64,000 nucleotides of DNA. Source: Halogranum gelatinilyticum (GTDB lineage: Archaea > Halobacteriota > Halobacteria > Halobacteriales > Haloferacaceae). The position numbers and the translations under genes were made by a program. How positions within the stretch are numbered: the stretch's first letter is position 1; every line of letters starts with the position of its first letter. The DNA lies in assembly GCF_900103715.1 (NCBI RefSeq), contig NZ_FNHL01000001.1:1-64000 (forward strand). Reading direction: 5' to 3'. The notes beneath the pieces are model-generated. The model searched no databases and was not told the origin of the DNA. It saw only the letters and a program-made list of their open reading frames with translations. Shown one piece after another: positions 8,930 to 17,390 of this stretch.

Positions 8930-10437
8930 CAGTGAAGCACCTCCGTTTCCCGCAGCAGTTCGAGGTCACACAACGTCCCGTGGACGTCGCGGATGTCCTC
9001 GAAGCCGTACATCAGCATCAGCAGGCGTTCGAGCGCGAGGCCCCACGCCATCACGTCACACTCGATACCGAGCGGTTCGAGCACCTCCGGGCGGAACATC
9101 CCCGAGTTGCCGATCTCGATCAGCTCCCCCGTCTCGGGATGGCGGCCGAACAGCTCGAACGACGGCTCCGTGTAGGGGTTGTAGTGCGGCTTGAACTGGA
9201 TGTCCGTGATGCCGAACTGGCGGTAGAACTCCTCGAAGGTCCCCATCAGGTCCCGTACCGAGAGGTCCTCGCCCATGACCCAGCCCTCGATCTGGAAGAA
9301 CTCCAAGAGGTGCGTCGGGTCGAGCGTGTCGTTACGGTAGACCTTCTCGACACTGAAATACCGCTGCGGCGGTTCGAGGTCGCCCTGCGCGTAGCCCGAA
9401 AGGTAGCGCATCGACAGCGACGTGGTGTGACCACGGAGCGCGATGGCGCGGGCGAAGTCCTCGGACCACGGCGAGTGGTAGCCGTCGCCGTCCTCGCCGA
9501 CACCCTCGCGGTGAGCACTCTCGACTCTATCCACCAGGTCCGCCGGAATCTCCTGAATCGGCGGGACGTCCAGCGCGAAGCGGTCCCAGTGGGTTCGCGC
9601 GGGGTGGTCCTGCGGCATGAAGAGACAATCGTTGATCCAGAAGTCCGCGTCGGCGTGCGGCCCCTCCATCTCCTGAAAGCCCATCCCGACGAGCGTGTCC
9701 TTCACTCGGTCGGCGGTCTGTCGGAGGATGTGGGTCTTGCCACCCTGTGCGGTCGGGGCGTCGGCCTCGACGTTGTACTCGGTGAACTCGACGTCTTGCC
9801 ACTCACCCGAGGTCAGCATCTCGGGGGTCAGGCGGTCGACGGTCTGGGCGGCTTCGACGCCCTCCATCAGCGCGGTTACGCCGTCGTCGGTCAGTGTCAC
9901 GAGTCGGACGGTGCGCTCAGAGCGCTCCACGAGGCCACGGCTCTCCAGTTGGTCGAGCACGTCGTCAGCGACGTCGCCAGCCTCGTCGTCGGCGACAGCC
10001 GAGAGTGCGGCGGCTTCCTCGTCCGCATCCGGGTCGGCGTCGGCGTTCGCGTCGACTGCTCCGCCGTCGATGACGCCGTAGCCCTTCCGGGCGAAGTTCG
10101 AGAGGGCGATGTTGACCTGCGGACCGCCGAGGCCCGAGGCACCGATGAGCTGGCCCATCTCGACCGGTTCTGCGTCGGCACCGGCGTCGATGGCGGCGCG
10201 GTAGAGGCGGACCTCCGGCAGGCCGTCGTCGAGATACTCCTCGCCCTCCTCGGTGAGTGAGGCACTCGTCTCCAGTTCTTCGTCGACGGCGACGAGGCCG
10301 TCGTCGCGGAGGTCGAAGGCCGCACCCGTCACCGTCTCGGGTTTCAGGCCCGTCGCCTCCGCCAGTTGGTCGATTGTCTGTGCGTCCGTCGCGCTCGCGG
10401 CTTCTAACACCGCGACCTGTGTTTCCGGGAGTCGCAT
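8929..10437 (-). CDS. pheS: Phenylalanine--tRNA ligase, alpha subunit
   Basis: This 502-residue catalytic subunit is a class II synthetase. Residues 1-170 are winged-helix-like DNA/tRNA-binding repeats typical of archaeal PheS, with an acidic linker (NADADPDADEEAA) of halophilic character. The catalytic core follows. It includes GFQEMEGPHADADFWIND, ALRGHTTSLSMRYL (motif 2 region) and a C-terminal motif 3 (AWGLALERLLMLMYG). The stop overlaps the pheT start by one base. The upstream gap has no convincing TATA box. The best candidates are weak AT patches near 10470. Confidence 0.97.
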   Translation of the reverse strand: MRLPETQVAVLEAASATDAQTIDQLAEATGLKPETVTGAAFDLRDDGLVAVDEELETSASLTEEGEEYLDDGLPEVRLYRAAIDAGADAEPVEMGQLIGASGLGGPQVNIALSNFARKGYGVIDGGAVDANADADPDADEEAAALSAVADDEAGDVADDVLDQLESRGLVERSERTVRLVTLTDDGVTALMEGVEAAQTVDRLTPEMLTSGEWQDVEFTEYNVEADAPTAQGGKTHILRQTADRVKDTLVGMGFQEMEGPHADADFWINDCLFMPQDHPARTHWDRFALDVPPIQEIPADLVDRVESAHREGVGEDGDGYHSPWSEDFARAIALRGHTTSLSMRYLSGYAQGDLEPPQRYFSVEKVYRNDTLDPTHLLEFFQIEGWVMGEDLSVRDLMGTFEEFYRQFGITDIQFKPHYNPYTEPSFELFGRHPETGELIEIGNSGMFRPEVLEPLGIECDVMAWGLALERLLMLMYGFEDIRDVHGTLCDLELLRETEVLH

Positions 10438-10751
10438 ATCGTCGTTGCTTCGGATACCGTGTGGTCGTCAGTTAGCAGTTCCGGGACAGTCGTCTCCTGT
10501 CCCTACGCCGAATCGGAGCGGGTTCGTCCGCCGGGTCGGCGGTGTCGGGGTGAACCGAACACCGCGAGTCCGACGGAGTCCACCGCCCCGCTCAGGCGTC
10601 GAAAAAGAACCCGAACCCGCTGGTAGTCGCTCGGCGCACGGGCGTCACAACGTCGGATTCGGACGTCATACTCGGGAGAAGACCGCCACGAGACAAAAAC
10701 GTTCGGAAGGAGCGAGTCAGCGTCGTCAGAATCGGCGAGGCGATGACAGAC
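10438..10751. other. Intergenic region between pheS and trpS
   Basis: No gene is apparent in these 314 bases, and frames crossing it lack coding bias. A run of five A at 10695-10699 reads as T5 on the minus strand and could help terminate trpS transcription. The pheS promoter should lie at about 10455-10480, but only weak TATA-like patches are present. I see no repeat or strong palindrome. Confidence 0.5.
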
Positions 10752-12344
10752 TTACTCGCCGTTCGGCGCGATGCCGCGACGGTCGGACTCCAGCGAGAAG
10801 TCGAGGTCCTCCAGCAGTTCCTCGGCCTCCTCGCGCTTCTCCTGGTGCTCTTCGAGGAACTCGCGCATCAACTCCGCTGCTTGCTCTTTGCAGCCACCAC
10901 AGAGGCGTTCGCCGCCGACACATTCGTCGTAGACCTTCTTCGCGAACTCGTCGTCGTCGCCCGAGAGCAGGTAGGCGTAGAGTTCGTAGACGGGACATTT
11001 GTCGGCCTCGCCGCCGAGTTCGCGCTGTTCCTCGGCCGTCGAGCGGCCACCCGTCGTCGCCGACTTCACCTTGTCGTAGCCGTCTTCGGGGTCGTCGAGC
11101 AGGCTGATGTGGCTCGCCGGGATCGAGGAGGACATCTTCCCGCCCGTGAGGCCGGTCATGAACCGGTGGTAGACCGAGGAGGGGGGAATGAAGCCGTAGC
11201 CCTCGTTGTCGAGTTCGACCTCGCGGGCGAGTTCGTCGGCCTCGGTCCGCGAAAGGTCGAAGGCGTCGACGTGTTCGTCGTAGCGGCGTTTCTCGCCGTC
11301 GATAGCCTCGATGAGTGCCTCGAAGGCCTCGTCCGTGGCGTTCCTGTCGAGGAACCGCGTTCGCGGGCGCAGGGGTTCCTTGCCCGCGGCGCGGAGCTTC
11401 TTCACCGTACTGTCGCGGACGTCATCCGGCGTCAGTTCGGCTTCGAGCCAGTCGGCGGCGTCCTCACAGCGGACCATCTCGTCCTCGTCGACGTCGTCGC
11501 GGAGCGCGCCGTAGGCGGCCGCGAGCAGTTCGCGCTCGGCGTCGTCGGCCTCGAAGCTCGCGTACGCCTCGGTCACCTTGAAGAACCGCATCCGGGTCGA
11601 GAGGTCGCGGGCGAAGCGGACGTGGGGGTCCTGGTCAGGTCCGACGGGAATGACCGTCGGCTTCGGCTCGTCCATCTGCGGGTAGAGGATGTCCGCCATC
11701 TGCGTGACGACCGACTGCATATGCGAGACGTTGGTCTCGCCGTCGAAGCCGTAGATGGCCTGGAACTCCGAGAAGTTGGCCTTGCCGCCGAGTTCGAACG
11801 CGAGGTCCTGGAGGTCGCGGTTCTGGCTCTGGCGGTAGAGCGTGCCGTCCTCGGCGTCGAAGCCGAGCGCGATGAGCGAGAGGAGATAGTCCCGAGCGTG
11901 TTCGTCGATCTCGTCCCACGTCAGCCCGCGGGCAGAGTGGGCTTCGAGGTCCGCGATGAGACCGTAGGCGTCGCCGCCCTGCTGTTGGTGCCAGATGATT
12001 TCATCGAATACCAGCTTGTGGCCGATGTGGGGGTCGCCCGTCGGCATGAAGCCCGAAAGTACGGCAAAGTCGTCGCCCTCGCGCATGGCCTTCGCGACGG
12101 GGCGGTAGTCGCGGTGGCCGAAGATGACGCCGCGACGCATCAGGTAGTGCGGCCGCGGAATCTCGTCGAGTACCTCGTCGAACTCCTCGATGCCGAACTC
12201 CTCGAACAGTTTGCGGTAGTCCGAGACCGTGGACGAACCCCACGGGTCGAGCTGGACGTCGTCGGCACCGGCGGTGTCGACGTCGCCGCCGTCGGTCCGC
12301 ATCTCTTCCTCTACGTTCGTCTCGGGGTCCGTGTCTCGGGTCAT
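10752..12344 (-). CDS. trpS: Tryptophan--tRNA ligase
   Basis: This class I synthetase for tRNA-Trp has 530 residues, long as in other haloarchaea. It carries the HIGH-type signature GDPHIGH near residue 106 and the KMSKS variant GGKMSSSIPASHI near 400. The first 40 residues form an acidic extension. The C-terminus has CGGCKEQAAELM followed by an acidic coiled-coil-like helix (EEHQEKREEAEELLEDL). Its first four bases overlap the end of endA (ATGA), so it is downstream in an endA-trpS operon. The amino-acid specificity (Trp rather than Tyr) comes from overall similarity to archaeal TrpRS as I remember it. Confidence 0.95.
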   Translation of the reverse strand: MTRDTDPETNVEEEMRTDGGDVDTAGADDVQLDPWGSSTVSDYRKLFEEFGIEEFDEVLDEIPRPHYLMRRGVIFGHRDYRPVAKAMREGDDFAVLSGFMPTGDPHIGHKLVFDEIIWHQQQGGDAYGLIADLEAHSARGLTWDEIDEHARDYLLSLIALGFDAEDGTLYRQSQNRDLQDLAFELGGKANFSEFQAIYGFDGETNVSHMQSVVTQMADILYPQMDEPKPTVIPVGPDQDPHVRFARDLSTRMRFFKVTEAYASFEADDAERELLAAAYGALRDDVDEDEMVRCEDAADWLEAELTPDDVRDSTVKKLRAAGKEPLRPRTRFLDRNATDEAFEALIEAIDGEKRRYDEHVDAFDLSRTEADELAREVELDNEGYGFIPPSSVYHRFMTGLTGGKMSSSIPASHISLLDDPEDGYDKVKSATTGGRSTAEEQRELGGEADKCPVYELYAYLLSGDDDEFAKKVYDECVGGERLCGGCKEQAAELMREFLEEHQEKREEAEELLEDLDFSLESDRRGIAPNGE

Positions 12345-13417
12345 GGTGTGAGTCGGGCGACCGACAGCCAGTCTATCCGTTCGTTGGCGTCGGTCAGCGC
12401 AAAAACCATTCGTTTCCGTACCCCGCCAGCGAGGCGGACGTCCAGCGCTAAATCCCGCGGTGCGAAGACGTGCTCCGGGGGGAGCACCCGAATCAGATGC
12501 TCGGAGTGCGAGAGGTTCGAGACCGACTCGACCTCGGCGTAGGTCCGGAAGTCCGCGCCGAACTTGTAGCCCGTCTTGGGGACGACGCGGCGGTCACGAA
12601 GCTCCGCGTAGACCGCCAGCCGACGGTCGAACCGGTCACCCTCGACGTCGCGGCCGCGGGCGACGATGGCGGCGTAGTCGTCTTCGGAACCGTCGAGCGA
12701 CAACACGCCGTCCGCCGCGAGCGACGCCGCCTCGACGAGCGAGAGCTGAATCGCGCCCGTGATGTCGGCGTCGCGGCCCGTCAGCGGCTGGCCGTAGAAA
12801 CCGTACTCGTAGAGCGACTCGGGTGCGTCCCAGACGACGACACGGTCTTCGAGCAGGACGCCCGCGAGCGAGTTCGGCGGGGTGTACTCCGTCTTCCCGT
12901 CGAGCGTCGGCGTCGTCGCTTCGAGGTAGGTCAGTTCACTCTCCTCGTCGACCACGGCGAGCACGAGGTCCTCCGTCAGGAGTTCCTCGGCCGGGACCGG
13001 CTGGCGTTCGCCGACGACGCGGACGCGGTGTTCGACTGCGCCCTCCCCGGGACCAGTCCCGCGAGGGTGGACGACGAAGTCGTAGTCGTCGCGCGAGAGG
13101 TCGCTGTCGTCGTCCCGCGCGCCGGGCCAGCCCTCGCGCGTCGGTGAGAGGTAGAAGCCGCGCCCGCGGAGGTCGATGTAGACCAGAAAGCGGAGCGCGA
13201 AGCGGTCGCTGGCCTCGGTCGAGGCGACGAAGAACTCGCGGAAGTCCATGCCGTCTATGGACTCTACGTCGCCGCGGAAGAGGAGGTGGGCGGCCTCGAC
13301 ACGGGAGACGTCGATGTCGTTCCCCCCGGCGGGTCGGCCGTAGCCCCGCGAGTCGTGGAACCGTTGGCGTGCGTCGCCGCCGAGGCGCACGACGTCGCCC
13401 TGAAGATGTCCGTCCAT
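12341..13417 (-). CDS. endA: tRNA-intron endonuclease
   Basis: This enzyme cuts introns from precursor tRNAs at bulge-helix-bulge sites. The 358-residue length is the two-repeat form that works as a homodimer. The active half is C-terminal. It shows YAELRDRRVVPKTGYKFG and TYAEVES (catalytic Tyr region near 295-310), LSHSEHLIRV (catalytic His near 318) and GGVRKRMVFAL (catalytic Lys near 345). The N-terminal half begins with the family pattern DARQRFHDSRGYGRP and keeps the fold but not the triad. It overlaps trpS by 4 bases. GTCCAT/ATGGAC around the start codon (about 13414-13430) forms a small inverted repeat. Confidence 0.95.
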   Translation of the reverse strand: MDGHLQGDVVRLGGDARQRFHDSRGYGRPAGGNDIDVSRVEAAHLLFRGDVESIDGMDFREFFVASTEASDRFALRFLVYIDLRGRGFYLSPTREGWPGARDDDSDLSRDDYDFVVHPRGTGPGEGAVEHRVRVVGERQPVPAEELLTEDLVLAVVDEESELTYLEATTPTLDGKTEYTPPNSLAGVLLEDRVVVWDAPESLYEYGFYGQPLTGRDADITGAIQLSLVEAASLAADGVLSLDGSEDDYAAIVARGRDVEGDRFDRRLAVYAELRDRRVVPKTGYKFGADFRTYAEVESVSNLSHSEHLIRVLPPEHVFAPRDLALDVRLAGGVRKRMVFALTDANERIDWLSVARLTP

Positions 13418-13480
13418 GGGCTATGGACGTGCCGACGACGACAAAGGGGCGTCGGTGTGGGCGCGGGTCACGCCAATCAG

Positions 13481-14212
13481 TCAGGTTTGAAACCGCTCAC
13501 AGGTCCCGTCCAGACACCGCCGCCCCGCACCCGTCTCGAACACCGGCAGCCCACACTCACACTCGTCGACGACGACGCCCGCCGGCAGCGAGAACGCCGT
13601 CTCGCAGTCCGGATAGGCGTCGCAGCCAGCGACGAGATGGCCGCCCGCGCCGCGGACGATACGGAGGTCGGCGTGGCAGTCGGGACAGGTCCACTCGCGG
13701 TCGAACCGCTTGGTGACGCGGTCGGCCAGCGACTCACACCGCGGGTCGAGACACACCTCGAAGACCTCACCGCGTTCGACCCGAAGCAGGGGGAGCCCGC
13801 AGTCCCCGCAGGTCCGGTCGAGTACCGTCGCGGCGGCCGTGAGGCCGTACTCGTCCTCACAGCCGAGACAGCGGACGTCGCCGCCGGCCCGGACGAGCGC
13901 GCCGTCGCAGTCGGGGCACGTCCCGACCGGGACGCCCGCGGCGGAGACGGGGACGTCCCGGCGTGTCGTCGTCGCGTGTGAAACCACGCGGAGCAGTTGG
14001 TCGCCCGCCTGCGCGGTGACGCCGAAGCCGTCGTCGTCGGCTTCGACGGTCACGCTGTCGGCGCGGGTGAGCCACGCCACGGGCTGGTAGCCGTCGGCGT
14101 CGTGGACGAGCACCGTCTTGTCGGGTTTGACCACGACGACGACGTGGCCGCGCTGGGTCCGGTCGCGGGTCCCCTCGAAGGTCGTCGTACAGTCGCCAGC
14201 GAAGATGCGCAT
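13481..14212 (-). CDS. NucS-like N-terminal domain fused to four C4 zinc ribbons
   Basis: This 243-residue protein begins MRIFAGDCTTTFEG. It continues with VVVVKPDKTVLVHDADGYQPVAW, which resembles the N-terminal dimerisation domain of NucS/EndoMS mismatch endonuclease. The nuclease domain is absent. From about residue 105 four Cys-rich modules follow, each with two Cys pairs: CPDC...CLGC, CGDC...CLDPRC, CPDC...CDAYPDC and CECG...CLDGTC. They resemble the C-terminal zinc ribbons of topoisomerase I. A DNA-binding role in repair or topology is likely but inferred. The start at 14212 fits the NucS-type beginning. The gene is divergent from the HAD phosphatase. Confidence 0.82.
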   Translation of the reverse strand: MRIFAGDCTTTFEGTRDRTQRGHVVVVVKPDKTVLVHDADGYQPVAWLTRADSVTVEADDDGFGVTAQAGDQLLRVVSHATTTRRDVPVSAAGVPVGTCPDCDGALVRAGGDVRCLGCEDEYGLTAAATVLDRTCGDCGLPLLRVERGEVFEVCLDPRCESLADRVTKRFDREWTCPDCHADLRIVRGAGGHLVAGCDAYPDCETAFSLPAGVVVDECECGLPVFETGAGRRCLDGTCERFQT

Positions 14213-14314
14213 CGTGTCTGTCACGGGAGGTCTGGCCGCCTTCTCGGATTTGAACCTACGGAGCGGAGCCGGATGGACAGAACGCCTTTCTCCGTGGGGG
14301 CCGCCCTGTCGAGT

Positions 14315-14962
14315 ATGACCGACCAACCGCCCGTCCTCTTCGACATGGACGGCGTCATCGTCGACTCCGAGACCTACTGGCACGCCTTCGAGGAGGAGAC
14401 GCTGTTCCCCGAGACGCTCGCGGGCGACCATCCCGACCTCGACGAGGTGACGGGGATGAACTACCGCGAAATCTACGACTATCTCGAGACGAACTACGAG
14501 CCGACGATTACGAAAACCGAGTTCATCGAGCTGTACAACGAGACGGCGACGAAAATCTACGGCGAACAGGTCGCGCTGATGGACGGCTTCGACGCGCTGA
14601 CTGACACCCTCAGAGACCGCGGCGCGAAGCTCGCCATCGTCTCGTCGGCTCCCAAATCCTGGATCGAGACGACGGTCGACCGCTTCTCGCTCGGCCCGTT
14701 CGACCTCGTCTTGAGCGCCGAGGACATCGACGCGCCCGGCAAGCCCGAACCCCACATCTACGAGCACGCCGCGAGCGAGATCGACGCCGACCCCGCCGAC
14801 TGTATCGTCGTCGAAGACTCGGAGAACGGCGTAACGTCGGCGTCGCGGGCGGGTGCCTATGTCGTCGGCTACCGGACGGGCCCGAACGCCGAGACGGACC
14901 TGTCGCTGGCGGACGTCGTCGTCAACGGGCCCGAGGAACTGCGGGCCGAGCTGTTGGACTGA
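14315..14962 (+). CDS. HAD-superfamily phosphatase (beta-phosphoglucomutase-like)
   Basis: This 215-residue soluble hydrolase has all four HAD motifs. They are FDMDGVIVDSE (nucleophile Asp near residue 10), VSSAPKSW, KPEPHIYEHAASE and VVEDSENGV. The alpha-helical cap between motifs I and II places it with the phosphoglycolate phosphatase / beta-phosphoglucomutase group. The substrate cannot be read from sequence. The start at 14315 puts the nucleophile at the usual position; upstream residues in frame are not family-like. Its stop codon abuts the stop codon of the convergent helicase gene with no base between them. Confidence 0.88.
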   Translation: MTDQPPVLFDMDGVIVDSETYWHAFEEETLFPETLAGDHPDLDEVTGMNYREIYDYLETNYEPTITKTEFIELYNETATKIYGEQVALMDGFDALTDTLRDRGAKLAIVSSAPKSWIETTVDRFSLGPFDLVLSAEDIDAPGKPEPHIYEHAASEIDADPADCIVVEDSENGVTSASRAGAYVVGYRTGPNAETDLSLADVVVNGPEELRAELLD

Positions 14963-17296
14963 TTATTCGACGTCGACCGTCCGCGACTCCCGATACGGCA
15001 TCAGCGGCAAGTCGGGGAAGGTCACCTCGACCGTGAACTCCAACTCGTCTTTCGCGCCGAAGACACCGACCGGGACGGTCGTCACATCCGAGAGGTAGGT
15101 CGACGACTGGCTCATCTCGACGTCGTTGACGGTCACGCGAATCCCCGCCCGCGCCGCGCCGCCGACGTTCCGCACCGACACGTCGCACATCTCGTTGTCG
15201 CCGAGCGTGATGCTCGTCGGGAAGTCGCCCCACTCCACCTCGATGCGAGGCATCGACTTCGCGGCCTTCAGGACGCGTTCGGCGACGCCCTCGGACATCC
15301 CCGCGCGGGTGAGTTCCGAAACGCCAGCGTCGACGACGTCTGCAGGAGAGGTGAGACCACCCGTCGCCAGCGTCTCCGCGCGGCCCGACCCGACGCCGTC
15401 GATGGCGGTCAGGGCGACGGCGTCGCGGTCGACGCCGTTCTCGACGCGGGCCTCCACGCGGGCCGCGAGGTTGGCCGCGCGGGGGCCGGTGAAGCGGTCG
15501 AGGAACTCCTGCAGTGCCGCAAGAAGCCTGAGAGCGTTCTGCCGGATGACCCACGCGTCGCTGCGGAGGTCCGAGGGGACGGAGCCGGTCATGCTGGCTT
15601 CGAGGATGGCGAACACCTTCCGGTGGCCGTCTTCGAGGTCTGTCTCGCCGGAGATGACCGACTCCACCGCGTCGGACTCCGACTGGCGCGCGGAGACCGA
15701 GTCGAACTCGGCTGCGGCGGCGACGGTTTCGAGGACGGCGTCGACCGTGATGGTCTCGCGCTCACAGAGGTCGCGGAACCGACGAGCCGTCTCCAGGCGG
15801 AGGTAGTACTTCGAGGCGAGGTTACCCAACGGCGTGGGGTCCAGCCCGAGGTTCTCGTCGGTGGCGATGAACTCCCGCGAGACGAGCGTCTCCAAGGTGT
15901 CGCGCACGCGCTCGCGGAGGTCCTCGAAGTCGTAGTGTTCGGGCTTGTTGCGGGCGCGGACGTAGTAGAACGTCGTCTCCAGCCACGACATCACGTCGTC
16001 GAGGTCGCCGATGGTACCCATCGCGATCTCGGCGTTGAGATGCGAGTCGAGGTCTTCTGCCAACCGGGACTCGATCTCTTTGCCCTCTTTCAGGAGGCGG
16101 CGGTACTTGTCGGCCTCCGAGCGGTCGCAGACGACCCAGCCGTAGCCGACGTCGTCGTAGCCCGGCCGGCCGGCGCGGCCGAGCATCTGGAGCACGTCCA
16201 GCGGGCTGATGTCGACGTCGCCCTCCAGCGGGTCGTGGTGTTTCGTGTCGCGGATGACGACACAACGGGCGGGGAGGTTGACCCCCCACGCGAGCGTCGA
16301 GGTGGAGAACAGCAGCTGGATCTTCCCCTCCTTGAACCACTGTTCGACCAGGTCGCGGTCGTTCTTCCCGAGGCCGGCGTGGTGGAAGGCGACCCCGTCC
16401 AGCACGGACTTCCGAAGGGTGTCGTTCGACAGCTGTTTCGCGTCGTTGTGGAAGTCGTAGTCGCCGCGCGCACCGATAGGAATGTCGCGTTCGGCGATTT
16501 CGTCGCGGGCTTTCCGGGCGGCCATCACCGAGTCCTGTCTGGAGGCGACGAAGACGAGCGACTGGCCGCCGTCACGGATGTGTGGTTCCGCGAGGTCGAG
16601 CGCGCGGTAGAGCCTGCGGTACTTGTCGGCGAAGGAGTTCTCGCCGTGCGTGTAGGTCTTGACGCCCGCGTGGAGGTCGACCGGGCGGTACTCGTCGCCG
16701 AACTCGAAGGTCGACTCGGGCGGAGCGTCCAGCCACTCGGCGACGTCCTCGACGTTGGGCATCGTCGCCGACAGTGCCACGATGCGCGGGTCGCAGAGAC
16801 GTCGGAGCCGCGAGACGGTGACTTCCAGTACGCCGCCGCGCTTCTCGGAGTCGAGCAGATGGACCTCGTCGATGACGACGCAGTCGACCTGCGTGATGAA
16901 GGAGTAGCGCGGCGACTCGTGTTTCCGCGTCGCCGAGTCGGTCTTCTCCGGGGTCATCACGAGGATGTCCGCACGTTCGGCCCGACGGGGGTTGAGGTCG
17001 CGCTCGCCGGTGACGACGTAGACGGAGTAGCCGAGCGACTCGAAGCGTTCCCACTCCGACTCCTTCTCGTTCGTCAGTGCCCGCATGGGGGCGATGAAGA
17101 GTGCAGTGCCCCCCTTGCTGAGACAGCGGCAGATGGCCAACTCGGCCAGGGCGGTCTTGCCGCTGGCGGTCGGCGCGCTGGCGACGAAGTTGTCGCCGCC
17201 GTCGAGGATAGCCGGCAACGCCTCGCGCTGCATCCGGTTGAACTCGTCGAAGCCGAAGGCGTCGGCGAACTCCGGGACGGCCTCGGCGACCTTCAC
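14963..17296 (-). CDS. Ski2-like superfamily 2 DEVH-box helicase
   Basis: This 777-residue ATP-dependent helicase has motif I APTASGKTALAE near residue 40, Ia APMRAL, II DEVH near 142, III SATMPN, and IV-VI including HAGLGKNDRDLVEQWF and QMLGRAGRPGYD. A winged-helix and helical-bundle region follows. Next comes a helix-hairpin-helix segment (ALTAIDGVGSGRAETLATGG near 640) and a beta-rich C-terminal domain of about 95 residues with Ig/FN3 character. This order resembles Sec63-like units of Brr2/Ski2 helicases more than plain Hel308. A repair or RNA-processing role is inferred. It lies 94 bases downstream of the Na/Ca exchanger gene. Confidence 0.9.
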   Translation of the reverse strand: MKVAEAVPEFADAFGFDEFNRMQREALPAILDGGDNFVASAPTASGKTALAELAICRCLSKGGTALFIAPMRALTNEKESEWERFESLGYSVYVVTGERDLNPRRAERADILVMTPEKTDSATRKHESPRYSFITQVDCVVIDEVHLLDSEKRGGVLEVTVSRLRRLCDPRIVALSATMPNVEDVAEWLDAPPESTFEFGDEYRPVDLHAGVKTYTHGENSFADKYRRLYRALDLAEPHIRDGGQSLVFVASRQDSVMAARKARDEIAERDIPIGARGDYDFHNDAKQLSNDTLRKSVLDGVAFHHAGLGKNDRDLVEQWFKEGKIQLLFSTSTLAWGVNLPARCVVIRDTKHHDPLEGDVDISPLDVLQMLGRAGRPGYDDVGYGWVVCDRSEADKYRRLLKEGKEIESRLAEDLDSHLNAEIAMGTIGDLDDVMSWLETTFYYVRARNKPEHYDFEDLRERVRDTLETLVSREFIATDENLGLDPTPLGNLASKYYLRLETARRFRDLCERETITVDAVLETVAAAAEFDSVSARQSESDAVESVISGETDLEDGHRKVFAILEASMTGSVPSDLRSDAWVIRQNALRLLAALQEFLDRFTGPRAANLAARVEARVENGVDRDAVALTAIDGVGSGRAETLATGGLTSPADVVDAGVSELTRAGMSEGVAERVLKAAKSMPRIEVEWGDFPTSITLGDNEMCDVSVRNVGGAARAGIRVTVNDVEMSQSSTYLSDVTTVPVGVFGAKDELEFTVEVTFPDLPLMPYRESRTVDVE

Positions 17297-17390
17297 CGGC
17301 GACCACCCGCAGAAACTGGGGACACGCTCATCGGATGGAATCCGGCACTACGGGGGCAAAGGCGTTTCCGTCCGGGGTGGCGTCGGAGAG

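Noticed and set aside
10253-11107. Plus-strand frame spanning the pheS-trpS gap
   Set aside because: The sequence is Arg/Pro/Ser-rich, as in wrong-frame translations of this genome. It crosses both flanking genes antisense.
14225-14330. Minus-strand GGTTCAAATCC (14246-14256), like a tRNA T-arm
   Set aside because: No acceptor stem, D-arm or anticodon arm can be drawn around it. It falls in the gap between two divergent genes.
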